Shown piece by piece: positions 22,789 through 35,030 of a stretch of DNA of 64,000 nt. Under the pieces are notes generated by a model. It saw only the letters and a list, made by a program, of their open reading frames with translations. It was not told where the DNA came from and did no database searches. The DNA lies in NCBI GenBank assembly GCA_019925795.1, contig CM034297.1, positions 49,867,941 to 49,931,940 on the forward strand, written 5' to 3'. Origin of the DNA: Dendrobium chrysotoxum (Eukaryota; Streptophyta; Magnoliopsida; Asparagales; Orchidaceae). The position numbers were made by a program, and so were the translations under genes. Positions within the stretch are counted from its first letter, which is position 1. Each line of letters starts with the position of its first letter.

Positions 22789-24096
22789 CTAGTCGTCGGT
22801 GGCAACGGGTTGTGAAAGTGCACATCTCACCACGCAGGTGGGAGAAGTGTCAATTTTCTGAATGTATTGGATGACAGCAGTGTCGTCATCCTCCTCAAAG
22901 AATTCACCATCGTTGTCCACTTGGTGAATCTGGTCGACTTCGGGCTCGAATTCTGACTCAGTGATCTCTTCGATAATTGTGACTTTGTAGGGACTAGAGC
23001 ACTGAGAGGCAATATGCCCATACCCCTGACATCTAAAGCATTTGGTCCCGAGGTTGGACCGAGGGGTATCCGGAGTGGGAGGCTTACTTCTAATATCAGG
23101 ACGGGGAGGGGGGGCAGGGGGACTAAACGAGGGTCGGGTAGTGCTCCCTGGGGTCAGCTGGGCAGTGAGAGTGTGAGGAGTGGAACTACCAGACGATCTG
23201 CAGGAGGGCCTAGAGTCATGTGAACGGCTCGGGTGCTGGGAACGGGTCTCCTCAAAGTCTAGCACTAAACTATAGGCATTTTCCAGGGTAGTGATGTTCC
23301 AGGCGAACAGCTCATTGCGAAGATCATCTCGCAATCCGATACGAAACATAGATAAAATCTGCGCGGGAGTAGTGGAGATCTCCCCTTTGCAATGGATGAG
23401 ATAATTGTCAAAGGATGCGATGTAATCCTTGACCGGTTTACTACCCTGAGTCAACTTATGCCACCTATCCAAGAGCCTAGGAAAGTACGAGGGATGCAGG
23501 TACTTCTTCTTAAGCTCTCACTTCATCAATAACCAATCAGTAATGGGATACTCATTTCGGGACTCCCTGAGGCTTTCTAAGTTTGACCAAAACTAACTAG
23601 CCCTACCAAGGAGTTTCATGCTGGCAAAACTGACCTTCCTAGCCATAGAGATGTTATATCACTTAAAGAAACTATCCATACCTTTGATCCAATCCAGAAA
23701 GAGCTGGGGATCGAGGGTACCATCGAAAGTGGGCGCGTCAACCTTGATATTTTTCATCAGTGGGAGATCAGGGTCGTCGTGGTGGTCATGTCCATAGTGG
23801 GGAGCTCGATGAGGGGCACGAGGTGGTCCCTCATCCAGAAAAGGATCGTCCCCGTACATGGAAGGAGGCCTAGATGGGGTGTAAGGAATCGGGTGGCTCC
23901 TACCACGCTCTATAGTGTCAAATCGATCAGTGGTGGTCCTACGAAGTTCAGCTAGATCGGCTTGATTTTCCTTGAGTTGTTGACTAATGGTGTTCATTTG
24001 ACCTACCAGTACGCCTAACGTCCTTCCAAGTTGTTCCGGGGTCCATTGGGAGATACTACATGGTAAATAAACAAGTGAAAAAGTGAAGGACAGCAC
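22789..24096 (-). pseudogene. Chromovirus gag with CCHC zinc knuckle
   Basis: One minus-strand frame runs through the whole region but is cut by stops at 23659-23661, 23593-23595, 23518-23520 and 22789-22791. At least two of these (after FFK and after TDD) stand where this family usually has tryptophan, consistent with TGG to TGA/TAG changes. The N-terminal part has a coiled-coil-like segment (NTISQQLKENQADLAELRRT). The capsid core follows, with PTFDGTLDPQLFLDWIKGMD and later DRWHKLTQGSKPVKDYIASF. A zinc knuckle CFRCQGYGHIASQC ends the protein, after a Ser/Pro-rich linker. Gag would form the virus-like particle and bind element RNA. The ATG is unclear because no strong start lies at the expected position. 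Confidence 0.9.
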
Positions 24097-24099
24097 TTA

Positions 24100-24396
24100 A
24101 ACACTAATCTAGGATGCTCCTGATGCAACTAAATGGTGCAGATTTTTTGTGGACAGCAAATTACAGCAGTTGGTTAAGTTGCCTAGGTGTTTAGGAAGGA
24201 TTTTAGGATGTGGACAGCACCTAAAACACTAGGTTAGGGTCACCTAAAGCTCTCTAAACGTTGCAGAAATTTTCTATACAACAAATAGACATCACAAATT
24301 AATTTATCAAAGTAAAGGGATGCATGCAAACAAACACATGGTTGGTTAGGTAAACTCCTAGGATATTTTCTAGCATATGTTACCTATGCCTATCAT
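24100..24396 (-). other. Chromovirus leader between primer-binding site and gag
   Basis: About 300 bases without an open frame. It contains further GGACAGCA words (24150, 24212), like the LTRs. Confidence 0.7.
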
Positions 24397-24408
24397 GCTC
24401 TGATACCA
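24397..24408 (-). promoter_or_regulatory. Primer-binding site (initiator Met tRNA)
   Basis: The minus strand reads TGGTATCAGAGC two bases after the 5' LTR end. This is the standard methionine-tRNA complement used by many plant Ty3 and copia elements to prime minus-strand synthesis. Confidence 0.92.
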
Positions 24409-24410
24409 GA

Positions 24411-26477
24411 TGATGCAGGACATGTATGAAATTATGATTTAAATAAGGAGTTTGCACGTTTAATGATTAAGAGCAACTTAATTAGAACTTGATATTGATT
24501 CAAACAATGATTTAAAACACAAAGAGCGGTAAACACTAGCTTAGGCCAAGCTACTTGCATAAAGTAAAAGCCACAAAACAATCAATTATTCGTAACGTTG
24601 CATACGTGATGGGTTTCAACAAGAAATCCCTAATCTAACAATAAGAGTAGTGCTATGAAAGATCTCTTACACTCTTCCTACTAAACACTAAGCTTTTAGC
24701 GGAGTTTGGCAAGATTTTGCATGAATCAAATAAACCACAAGCAATGATCAATAAAGAAGGTAAGAGAGAAGGAAAGAGTTCACCCTTTGCAAGGATTCAG
24801 CCTTCTCGCAAGCTTGGAAAGCAATTGATGGCGACTTTGACGGCTGGGACAGCAGCAAATCCGCGCTCGAACCTTTGGACAGCAAGTAGCCAGCCTGGGA
24901 CAACGATTCCGGACAGTTCCGGGCAGCAACGGTCGCTCCCAAAGGGGCTGGACAGCAGTGAACTGCTGCTGGAGTCTCTGATGGTCTTGGACAGTAGTAC
25001 TCTAGGATTTGGAAGGGTGGATAGCCATTATTAGCATCCAGAAATTTCTGGACAGCAAGTAGATATGTGTAAACAGCAGCACATGAAGATCGGGACAACT
25101 TTCTCCCAAGAACCCAAGTGGGAGGAGGTAAAGGAAAGGTGGCCGGCCAAGGGGGAAGGCTTAGAGAAGATTGGGTTCAGGTTTTGGGTGAGCTAGGCGT
25201 AAAGTTTGGAAGAATATATTGGAGGGAAAAGCTGAGATTAATTCCCAAATAGAAATCCCTTGATTAGGAAGTAATTTAAATGGGTTATGGGTTAAGGGAA
25301 GAGGGCGGGTAGGCTAGGGCTGGGTTTGGAAATATTTCCAAAGTGGGGGCTGATTTTTGGGAAAGAAATAAATAAGTGGGGCATGGGTAATTTCGGCCAA
25401 GGGGGGAAAGGGGGCTAAGTGTCTAGATACAATGTATTTGGAATTAATGCTCCAATTAATCAATCCATCATTATTTGATTAATTGATTTAAATAAGCACC
25501 TTTCCAAAAATAAGATTTAAGAGAAAGGAAATATTAGAAATCTGAATTTAATTGATTGCAAATTCAATGAAGAGCCTTTCCAAAAATAGGATTAAGAGAA
25601 AAGGAAAGATTTTGAAATCTAAAATTGATTTATTTAAATTTCAAATTCCTTCCAAAAATAGAGTGAGTTAAATAAGGAAAAGGGAGATTTTAGGAAACAA
25701 TCTGAAAAGGGAAAGATGGGGATGGTTGGGAAATAGGAAAGCTTCCTATTTAGAGAATTTGGAAATTAGGAAAGGCTTTAAATCAATCATATTTAATTTA
25801 AAATTAAATAGAATTAAATTAGGAAACTTTCCTAAAATGTGATTTCATAATTTAGGCAAGAATTCAAACTCAAATTAATTTGAATTTTAAATTTGAAAGA
25901 CTTGCCCAAATATGAGAACCCAAATTGGAAAGGATTAATGGCTTGCTTGAATTGAAAATCCAAAGATGGAAGGTACTTTGGAGGAGGTCGGCGGCTTGGA
26001 TGTTTGGAGGCGGTGGTAGGAGGTGGTGAGGAGTAGAGGTGGTGGTTTGAGGGGGTGGGTGGGTTCGGCTAGGTGGAGGTGTGGGGAAACCGGTGGTAAG
26101 AGGAAAAGGATTGAAAGAAAAAGAACGATAAAACAAACCACGAACCCGGCCATCTCCAAGGTTGGCGGGTAATCCGCTTCCCTCCCTAGGGATCTCTCCA
26201 AAGCTCTCTCCTAGAACTCTCACAACTCAAAGAACACATGTGCAGGAATTTTCTTATTATTCATTCATTCATTAACCCTCAAGGAAGAAGAGGGAGGCTT
26301 TAAATAGCCAAATACATGAAGGGAAATAACAAAGACACTATTGCCCCTAGGGCATACATAAGACAAAGCCCTCAAGTGAGGGTAGAAAGGGAAAAAGAAT
26401 AATAACAAATCAAATACATAAAATAGATCAAAATAAATAGGCACAATCATAGCCGTAGATCTCTGATATCCTCATCA
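24411..26477 (-). repeat. 5' LTR of the chromovirus (2067 bp)
   Basis: Begins and ends TG...CA and matches 19297-21376 over its whole length. A TATA-type box (TATTTAAAG on the minus strand) lies at 26298-26306. Relative to the other LTR it lacks 12 bases at about 24980. GGACAGCA-type words recur at 24845-25080. Confidence 0.95.
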
Positions 26478-26482
26478 GATAT

Positions 26483-27959
26483 GGGATAGTATCACCTAAA
26501 TTTAAAGCTTCCCAACTGTAAATAATATATTAGAATAATGGCCGCAAAGTAAAACCCTCTAAATACACAAACAACAAATCAATTTCTTTAACAAAAGACT
26601 AATCTGCCCCCTCGTCATATTATTAATTGATGACTGATGAACAAAGAAATGCATTTACTTCTACATGGCATTTACTACATACTAAAATCCTTCAAAAGTT
26701 AGCCCATTAAAGAATGATACTCCGGCAATCCGTAGGTTCAGATCATAACTTCAGTTTCCTTTCAATGCATCCTCAAAAGTCAAAATAGTTAAAGCTTCAG
26801 CACTGTTCTAAAATGCTAAAACTCAACATATTAAGCATCCTTTATTATCACTTACAGTTTTTCCAATTGCATTAAGTGAAGGAATGATTATGGCTTAGTA
26901 CAATAGGACTTCATAAATACATGGACCAGTTATAAACATGAGAAGCTCCAAGAGTATAAATTCATGCCTAACATATACACAACTAGGAACTGTCTAATCC
27001 AACTTAAAAGCCTGCTATTGGATCCTCACTGCCCTGATAACAGGCATATATTTGAAAGGTTTGAAAGACCATTCATTTGATTCTAAAATCTTCATTGTTA
27101 TCACTTGCCACAATTTCAAGCCCACTATTAAAATCATTTGCATTTTTCTTGTTGGGATTTCATGTGCATGTGGCAAGTGAGAGAGAAAGAGAGAGAGCAC
27201 GCAAGAAGGCGAGAGAAAATGGAAGAGAAATCCTAGTGAAAATCTAAATTACTTATCTGGTCCATCTTTTGATTGCCAATTAGAAACTCATTATTGATTA
27301 AATTGCTATAGTATAAAGGTTTCGTACTGCAATTTTAGGAAGTGCTAAGTTGTAAGAAATATAGTCACCACTATTATCACCAAGATTAACGAGTTGCCGT
27401 GAAAGTATGCTCTCAATAATAGTGAAATTACGGAGAGATAAAAAGCTAAAGTAGGAACTTTAATTGTGATTTCTTACGCGAGTTCTTGTTGGAAAGCATC
27501 GCACTGCAAATCAAACCAAAATATTTGGATCAATAATTGCTTTCAGCACAATAAGATATTGCCGATACCTTTTGAGAGATATATAGGATTGGCTGTAAAT
27601 ACTACTGCTTTAAAGGTTTGTGAAGAGAACGCAGTAATCATACGTCACTATAAGCAACAATGTTCAAGCATCCGAGATGGTAAAAGAGATTCGAGCATAA
27701 TATAATACAAGAATAGCAGACCAAGTCAAATACAAGACTAGGCTTCAGACACGATTGCATTCAGAATTACATGTAAATTAGAATTTCTTCATGGTTTTAT
27801 TTATTCAGCATTTATTTCTAATTTATTTCAATTCATTTTTAAATATTGGCATAAATAGTGCCAGCTTCGCAATCCGAGATTGCAAAATTCACCGCTCGTC
27901 TTGCCATCCATCATTGACAATAATCTGTAGACCTCAAAGAGCGAACCCTCTCAAATTGT
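26483..27959. other. Unassigned non-coding stretch
   Basis: AT-rich, with no recognised gene. Short open frames at 27015-27200 and 27466-27705 show no family features. A GA-rich patch lies at 27178-27215. Confidence 0.5.
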
Positions 27960-28699
27960 TTAGGGAAATAAGGAAATAAGTTTGTATAGAATATCTCATT
28001 TATTTCCCATGCAATTAGTAGTTTACATAAATAGGAATTACCAATTGCGATCTACAGTTCCATTGTATAAATAGAAGAGCAAGACCCCCAATGAAATACA
28101 TACAAAATTCAAATCATTTATCTTCTCTTTATAGTAGTCCTAGGATTTTTTCTACAGTTTCACCTTAGTCTAAAATCCCCTCTACAATCTGTTGTCTGCC
28201 TCCCCAACATCTACCACCTCTAGTTGTTGTCCACATCCCATTGTCGTAGATCACCTCCCACCTGCTTTCTCGCCTTCTATCCTCCAAAACTTGGTGTCCC
28301 CGCCTAAACTCCGCCTCCAACTATTGTCGTAAGAAACCTACTACACCTAGAAGAAATCCTTTTCTTATCTTACTCTTGTATATTCTAGGATCAAATCACG
28401 AGAAAGATGATTGTGCATACTAAGGAATGAGATAAACTCTACCAACTGGAGACGGGTAGTAAAAATTACTAACCACAATCTTATTTATCTAAAAATTTGT
28501 ATACAAGAATAGCACAAATTTGGCTTCACTATATTCAGATGGATCATCTATCTTTAAGCGTATAAAAATTCAAGTTTCCTATATTATTAAATAAAATAGA
28601 AGATGAGTAGTTCCAATATGAGGTGTGTTAAATAGCTAAACATCACATAATTCGCTACCCACACCCCCCTACCCCCCCAAAAAAAGCCTACTCGAAAAC

Positions 28700-29281
28700 C
28701 TCAATGCATTTTTCCTTAATCTACATTGATATATGGGGTACCATCTCACATCACTAATATTAATGGGGCTAGATAGTTTGCTATTTTCATAAATGATTGT
28801 TCACGTACAACCTAGCTTTTTTTTTGAAAAGTAAATATAATGTGAGCCCAATATTCCCATTTTCTATAAAATCATCCTTACCCAATTTGAAATTAATATT
28901 AAACTTATTAGATATATCTTCTTTCCTCCATGAAAATGACATCATTAATGAATTAGCTCATGCTGACATCCCTCAACAAAATTTGGTTGCAGAATAAAAA
29001 AATGGTCATCTCCTTAAAACCATTAAGCCCTATTCTTTGAACGGGCTGTTCCAAATTTTATTGCGGTGTGAAGAAGCCACCTTAATTTTTATATTTCTAA
29101 TAAATCACATTCCTAATAGAATTTTAGAAATTGAAAATTCCATTGAATTTTTTCCAGGCATACAACACTCATAGCTACCACTAAAAATCCTTAGGAGTGT
29201 TGTCTATGTCCATTAACATCATCAAAATACTAAATATATCCAAGAGCCATAAGAAGCATGTTCATTAGATACTTCTATTAC
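28700..29281 (+). pseudogene. Copia integrase core fragment
   Basis: The plus strand has a DIWG-type segment near 28725 and an FAIFINDCSRTT segment near 28780. An open stretch at 28797-28997 ends ELAHADIPQQNLVAE, matching the 'DTPQQNGVAERKN' block that holds the catalytic glutamate region. TLIFIFLINHIPNRILE follows near 29085, matching 'YLINRMPS'. The segment stops at about 29281 where an LTR-like insertion begins. The frame is interrupted several times. Confidence 0.75.
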
Positions 29282-30250
29282 GCCCACGGAAGACTTCTGC
29301 CTTCAGCCTGGTTCAAGAAAATCGGGCCCAACAAAAGATAGGAAAGAGGGGGGTTAATCCCCCTTATGGGGCCCAAGAATACTTTAATTCAATATGTTAA
29401 AAGGAGAAATAGAGGAAGAGATATTTAGGAAGGTTTTAATTATAATTTGAGGAGAATTAATTTAGGAAAGAGATCCAAATCAAATTCAAATTGATGAGGG
29501 AATTAATTAAGGAAAGGGGCTAGTTTGGGAGGGAATTGGGAAGCCTATTTAGGGCTTATTATATTGTATTTTCAGTTTATGCAAAGGTGTTAGACCGGTC
29601 CAGCCGGTCCATACGAGACCGGCTCACGCTAACAGAGGCGGATCTTCTCCGCCTCCTGTACGTGCCGATCGCACCGCCCAGGCCAACCGAGCTGTTTAGG
29701 AAGGATTTTTGAGGGAGTTAGGAGAAAATTTTGAATGTAGGGACTATTTAGAGATTTCTTTTTGGATTGTATGTATTAAATAGTTTGTTTTCATAGGATT
29801 AGGGCATCTTGAATTTGGCTGAAATTTGAGATCTCTTAGGTTTTGGGCTCTAGCCGCGTCTAGAGATTCGGGAAAGCCGGATCTTCCTCTCCAATTGAAG
29901 ATCCACTTGTATCTTGTATTTTCTTTCATAAAATTTTCAATAAAAAAGTGTTCTTGTGTGTTCTTATTCTATTCCTAGTTTTCTTGTGTTGGTTTCTGAA
30001 ATTGCTGAAATTAAATTTTAGCCAAAGCTTTTCCTAAATTTCTACAAGCACCTGATCTAGCATTTCTTGAGAGGTTCATGGCGCCGTCTAGGTTTTGTGG
30101 GAGAGCCGATCTACCTCTCGAATAGTAAATCAATTGTATCTTTTTGTTATTTGTTGAAGGAGTACTCAAAAAATCAGCCCTCATATTTGTGTTCCAACAA
30201 TTTCTTCTTCTCTATTTTGCTGTTTTTGCTTCCAAAACTCATCAACTGCT
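29282..30250 (+). mobile_element. Ty3-like LTR plus PBS inserted in copia I
   Basis: This GC-richer block separates two adjoining pieces of the copia integrase, so it is a later insertion. It has the traits of an LTR: an AATAAA signal (29939-29944), then a T-rich 3' end. It is followed by TGGCGCCGTCT (30079-30089), the usual start of the primer-binding site in Tat-type Ty3 elements. A short duplication of LTR-like sequence follows (29868-29922 compared with 30098-30150). No internal coding region remains. Exact borders and the target duplication could not be fixed. Confidence 0.6.
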
Positions 30251-30640
30251 CACTCAAAAATGGTGTTAAGTGTTACCATCCCAATAACAAAGAACTCTTC
30301 ATCTCTTGGGATGTTGTTTTGCAAAAAAACAAGTATTTGATGACCAAGATTGTCTTCAAGAGAACCCTTGGAATGAAGATAGTTTTGATTTTCTTATACT
30401 TGATCTCATAACCACTGAACGACCAAAAGAATCTCAAGTAACTTTGAGACTTCAGATAAAAGTAGCTTCCTCATATAGAAATTACTCCAACAAAATCCAT
30501 CCAAATGAATATAAACTATTACATGTATATTCAAGAAAGAGTGAAAAGTACAGCATTGAACACATGCATGCTCAACCATCCAAGTCCATGCAAGATCAGT
30601 CACAAACTAGTGAAGAGGCATGATCTCTACCCATGGAATT
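30250..30640 (+). pseudogene. Copia integrase C-terminal fragment
   Basis: Reads NGVKCYHPNNKELFISWDVV, which matches the copia block 'KGYKCY-P-----ISRDV-F'. It then passes to a second frame with LQENPWNEDSFDFL (30306-30623). It continues the integrase that breaks off at 29281, once the intervening LTR is set aside. One extra base near 30262 disrupts the frame. Confidence 0.7.
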
Positions 30641-31089
30641 CAAACCAATCACAATATCAATCTTATTAGTAAAGGAAACTCGAATGTGCACCCAACTTTT
30701 AATAGCCAACTTTATTTCACTCTCTAACATTTCCACCCACAAAATCATTCTTACATAGATAAACAATATCAAGATTCCAAAAACTATCCAAGAAGCACTT
30801 AAAAACAAAGACTGAAAAATAGCAATAATTGAAGAAATGAGGCCCTACAAAAGAACATAGTAAAATTATCAAAATGAATGAAATTAATAGGATGTAATAG
30901 ATACAATTTCCAAAATACAATGTAAATGGGACACTTAAAAGATAAAGCTAACCTCATGAAAAAATGCTACACTTAGGCCTATGGAGTAGATTATGGAGAA
31001 ATTTTTGGCAGGTCACAAAGCTAAACACAATTCAGATATTTCTATCATTGGCAACCGACCTCAACTTATTCTTACAATAGTTGAGAGTA

Positions 31090-31290
31090 AAAAAATATAC
31101 TCTTGCATGGAGAACTAAAAGAAGAAGCCTTTATGAAGCCTCCACCATATTTTAATCAAGATTTCAATACTAACAATAAATGCACTTTAAAAGCTTTATA
31201 TGAGCTAAAATAATACCCAAGAGCATAGTTTGAGAGGTTTACCCTAGCCATAGAAAGGATGAAAATCAAACCAAACGTAAGAGATAACAC
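31090..31290 (+). pseudogene. Copia reverse-transcriptase fragment
   Basis: Reads FLHGELKEEAFMKPPPYF, followed by NNKCTLKALYELK, a stop, YPRA, a stop and FERFTLAIERMK. This corresponds to the copia block 'FLNGDLEEEVYM--PPGF ... LKKSLYGLKQSPRAWF'. Two in-frame stops stand in place of Gln and Trp. The remainder of reverse transcriptase and RNase H is absent before the 3' LTR. Confidence 0.75.
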
Positions 31291-31560
31291 TCTATTAATA
31301 AATAAATCCAATGAAACCAAACTATAGTGAAAATCTTTCTTAAATAAATCCTCAAGAGGTGAAAATCTTTCTTAAATCTTTAGGAAAATAAATATGCAAA
31401 AGCTGAATATCTTCCTTTACTTCCAATATAACTATAGTTTCTATGGGTATAAATTATCGATTATAATCTAAAATTATACTGTATAAATAAGGGCAAAACC
31501 CTCAATAAAATATAACAAAATTCAAATAATTTCTCCTCTTAAATAAATTATTGTAATTAT

Positions 31561-32099
31561 CCTTTATCTAGATTTATTTATAATAATCATACATTTTTTA
31601 TTTATAAAAGGTGGTTTGGGCTTTAGGTAAAGAATTATTTTGAGTTGAATTAATTGAAAATTCTTCCTATCCTATTCTCTCTCTCTCCATCTCAATTTTC
31701 CCCTTTCTCCCTCTTAATTTTTGAACTCTCTCCATCATGTGATTCTATTTCTTTTTGTTTTGCCTTTCTATCTAAGGACTCAAAACCCTTATGGTCCCCT
31801 CTCAATATTTCAAACTTTTTTCACTCATGATTCTATCAAATTTGACTGATTTAAAATTCTACTTAATATTTGTTCGATTCTCTGCTATTTTAACATTTAA
31901 AATTTTGACTAAATCAATTGACATACACCCATTTCTAGAAGCATAGTGTACATCAATTAGTATCATAGTCTCATATATCTACAATCACATAACCATTGTC
32001 TCAAAGGAATTCTTTTTTCATCAACTTTTAGTATCAGGGTGCATCCATCTACATCACATAACCATCGTCTTTTTTTCCTCTAGGTTAAAATAACACTTC
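31561..32099 (+). other. Retroelement debris with PBS-like sites
   Basis: Two segments, near 31955 (TTAGTATCATAGTCTCA) and 32025 (TTAGTATCAGGGTGCAT), resemble decayed methionine-tRNA primer-binding sites. Each is followed by ATCACATAACCATNGTC. This suggests a short tandem duplication of an LTR/PBS border. No coding region is seen. Confidence 0.35.
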
Positions 32100-35030
32100 G
32101 ATGGATCTATGTATAGCTCTCAAATAAGAACGAGATGTTCCTATGATGAACTCTCATAATATATTCTTGAAAATTAGAATAAGAAAAGAAGAGAGTAGGT
32201 AGAGCAAAATTTTATAACTTAATTTTCTTCTTTTGTTTGTGTAAAAAATAAGATGGGAAGCTGCGCATCAATAAATAGAGAAATAACTATTAAAGAAAGA
32301 AACAAATTTGAAAAATCAATCTTTAATTCTTTAAATCTAGAATTAACTACACAATGGAAATTGGATGCAATAGTCAAGGATTGTTAGATTTTTGTGAATA
32401 GAAAGCTATTGTCCATGAATAGTTGCATTGTTATAGATGAAAAGTTGTCATCCCTAAATTATTGGCTTACTATGGAATGAAAGGTGATGGATGCAAATTC
32501 AAGATTATTTTGATGCCCCGCCTCAAATTGGGTTTTATATGTTGGTTATGCTCAACTTATTAATTAGTTTATCATAACAAATTATAGATAAAACCTGGAT
32601 GAGAAAATCTACAGTTTGAGAATTTGTAGGAACAAAATTTGATTGGGCTAGTCCATTTTCATTTTTTTCCTAAGGCAATTGGGCAATGTTTGGTGCACTA
32701 ACTCACTCCCTTTCTTAATGCAATAGAGCAATGGAGATTAATATCATCATCAACAGATTTATTCTCATCAGTTTGTAATTCATTGATCCTTAAACTAAAT
32801 TCGAGTTCATGGGTGTGTTTTTTCTTGGTTTTTCTTCTCCCTCGAGATATTAATTTGAAGCACATTCTCTATAGGTTGGTTGCATTGACAATGTGAAGAG
32901 GGAGTTTGCAATTCTTGTGAGGTTTTAATATGTTAGATGTACTTTTAAGGTGATGAGGGACTTAGTAGATAGTATGAGAGGTAATGAGAAATATTAATTG
33001 TCCATGGGTTTGATGAAAGATGACAGTATATGAATTTTAAACTTAAAATCCTAGTTCTTGAATTTCCTCTAATTGAATTTCAAGTTTGGGGTAAAAAAGT
33101 TGGCATTCAAGAAAAGGTATGTCCATTGTATTGTAAATTTTTCTAATGACTAAAGAATAATAATTGTGCTTTTTTTTTATTTGTAGAGTATTCAATAAAG
33201 ATACCATTGATTGCTTTAGGGTATAATTTGCTCTAGTGTTGAAAATAAATGTGAATGAAGATTGAACAACCAAAGATTTTAGGAAGAATAGAAGAAATGA
33301 GTTTGATCTTAGGAAATAAATAGAGAATGGTTTAAACAATTTGAAATTTAAGTACTCATAATTTAAGTGCTCATAAGGAAATTCTATTAAGGAGATGGGA
33401 AGCTTCTCCCCAAAGATACATAGGATGGTTGCGGAGAACATTAGTGATCATGCAACCTCTAGGAGGTGCTTATTTTTTCATTCAACAACCCCATTTTATT
33501 GATAGGTGCCAATACATGAGCTGTGGTGGATCCGTGGATAATCTCTTGATGTAGGAGATAATTTTCTAAGATTGATTCAAAGTATTCTTTAGCATTGTCT
33601 ATTTTTAGGACTTGAATTTGGGATTGAAATAAAGTGTTGATCGAGGTATTGAAATGTTTAAATTTGTCCCACTTCAAAATCTTCTTTCATTGAGAAAAGC
33701 TGAGACATGTATAATAATCGATGAAGGAAATAAACCATTTAGCTTTTGAGATTTTTTTTACATCAATGGTCCCCAGACATAATTGTGGACTAAAGTACAT
33801 AGTAGAGAAGTTTCGCATGTTTGACTAGGATAGGAACCACAACTATGTTTAGTCATATGATAAATTTCACACAAAAAGTATTCTGAATTTTTGTTGGAGA
33901 ATAGAGATGAAATAAAATTTTCAAGGCAAATAAAGTATAGGCTCTTAAGCAATAGTGTCAAAGCCATACATCATTATCATTATTTACAGAGTGTTTAGAA
34001 TTTAAAGTGAGGATTTTGGTGGATGCACAATCCATTGTTTGAACCCACACTTTACTTAAGGGATCATTTTTTTAAGTAGAGTTATGTACACATATTCAAA
34101 TTGTTGGTCACTTTCCCGAATTCAAGTTATGAAAGTTGGGAAAGTGACAAAGATTATATGAGAAATTAGCAGCACAATTTTTGTCTTGAATGAATTTATT
34201 GATTGCTAGCAAGCTGCAATTTAGGTTAGGCAATAGAAACACATTGTCAAGTGTCAGAATCTTTGTAAGAACAAAGCGTATTTTAGTGAGTAATCAAGCT
34301 TATTTCAATGGTGTTCCAACTTCAAAAATAAGCTTCTATTATCATAATAGTTTATTATCTTCAATTCGTTGTACAAATTGTTGAAAGAAGAAGAGAATTG
34401 CTACAATTTGGTTTTATTGTTGATTCTCTTCGAAAATTTTTAATCAAATATTTCATCATGAATTATTTATATTTTGTATAGAGATTTCATTTGGATGTTG
34501 ATTTCTAACATCAAAGTTGTCGCATCTTAACCACTAGCTTCTTCGTGATAATTTCCACCATCTTCTTTACAGATGATCCTTCACATACATTTTCGCCCCT
34601 CTTGTTGACAAAGTTTGTCTTTCAGTGTTAGTGAAGGACTCATTGTCTTGGAGGAGAGATGTTATATTAAAAAGTAAAATTTTAATGACTTTGATATCAT
34701 CTTTAAAATTAGAATTAGATAAAAGAAAAGAAATTAGGAGATTGTATGATTGAATTCTATTTGATTATTCTACGCCAAAAAAATAATGTGAGAACTTATA
34801 CAAAAATATGTAGAAAAAGAACTACAAAGGAATAAATATAAAAATCAATCTTTAATTCTAGAATCCAAAATTAACTACACAGTAGGATTGCAATTGTCCA
34901 TAAATTGCTAGATTGATGTAAGTGGAAAGCAATTGCCCATATACCGCTAGATAACTATATATGAAAATTTGTCCAAGATCATTGATTTTTATAAATGAAA
35001 ATGTGTTGGGTACTAATTCGGTATTATTTC
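32100..35030 (-). mobile_element. Decayed Ty1/copia element II
   Basis: On the minus strand the order is as follows: an LTR-like end (34704-35030); a decayed primer-binding site (34688-34703, plus strand gactttgatatcat); the protease end (34110-34265, DNVFLLPNLNCSLLAINKFI); integrase (33970-33043); and the start of reverse transcriptase (near 32720, IALRKGV). A second segment at about 32140-32500 resembles 34690-34990 and is probably the other LTR. The shared words are TTAACTACACA, AAAGCNATTG and a CTAGA-rich stretch. The rest of reverse transcriptase and RNase H is deleted. Many stops are present. Confidence 0.72.
33043..33967 (-). pseudogene. Copia II integrase, broken
   Basis: From 33967 down, the minus strand gives a C-x2-..KH-type zinc region followed by SYPSQTCETSLLCTLVH and a VWGPL motif. 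Next, at 33677-33459, comes FQSQIQVLKIDNAKEYFESI, the block with a catalytic aspartate (R/K-x-DN). A degenerate 'PQQNGV-E' equivalent reads PINKMGLLNEK. At 33441-33043 the integrase C-terminal part ends RKIYNTMDIPFLECQLFYP. Frame changes separate the three pieces, so no functional protein is encoded. Confidence 0.8.

Larger units (their letters stand above)
19297..26477 (-). mobile_element. Ty3 chromovirus deletion derivative (7181 bp, complete ends)
   Basis: Both LTRs begin TGATG and end CATCA, and the element is flanked by an exact 5-bp target duplication, GATAT (19292-19296 and 26478-26482). A methionine-tRNA primer-binding site follows the right-hand LTR on the minus strand, which fixes the orientation. 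The internal region is only 3034 bp. In order it encodes gag, a zinc knuckle, aspartic protease, the very start of reverse transcriptase joined to the end of the integrase core, the integrase C-terminus and a chromodomain. Reverse transcriptase, RNase H and most of integrase are gone. By hand count the LTRs differ at about 50 positions plus a few indels (about 2.5%). This suggests insertion on the order of a million years ago, if a grass-like LTR rate applies. Confidence 0.95.
27960..31560 (+). mobile_element. Decayed Ty1/copia element I, split by an LTR-like insertion
   Basis: Two related LTR-like segments lie at about 27960-28150 and 31380-31560. Both contain a TGTATAAATA TATA box, then CAAAACCC-like and ATACAAAATTCAAAT words in the same order and orientation. 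Between them the plus strand carries copia polyprotein pieces in the right order. The pre-integrase region is at about 28400-28660 (AQIWLHYIQMDHLS, then C-E-V-C and AKHH). Integrase follows at 28700-29280 (ELAHADIPQQNLVAE). The integrase C-terminus is at 30250-30400 (KCYHPNNKELFISWDVV). A reverse-transcriptase fragment lies at 31090-31270 (FLHGELKEEAFMKPPPYF). Many stops and frame shifts make it inactive. Confidence 0.78.
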
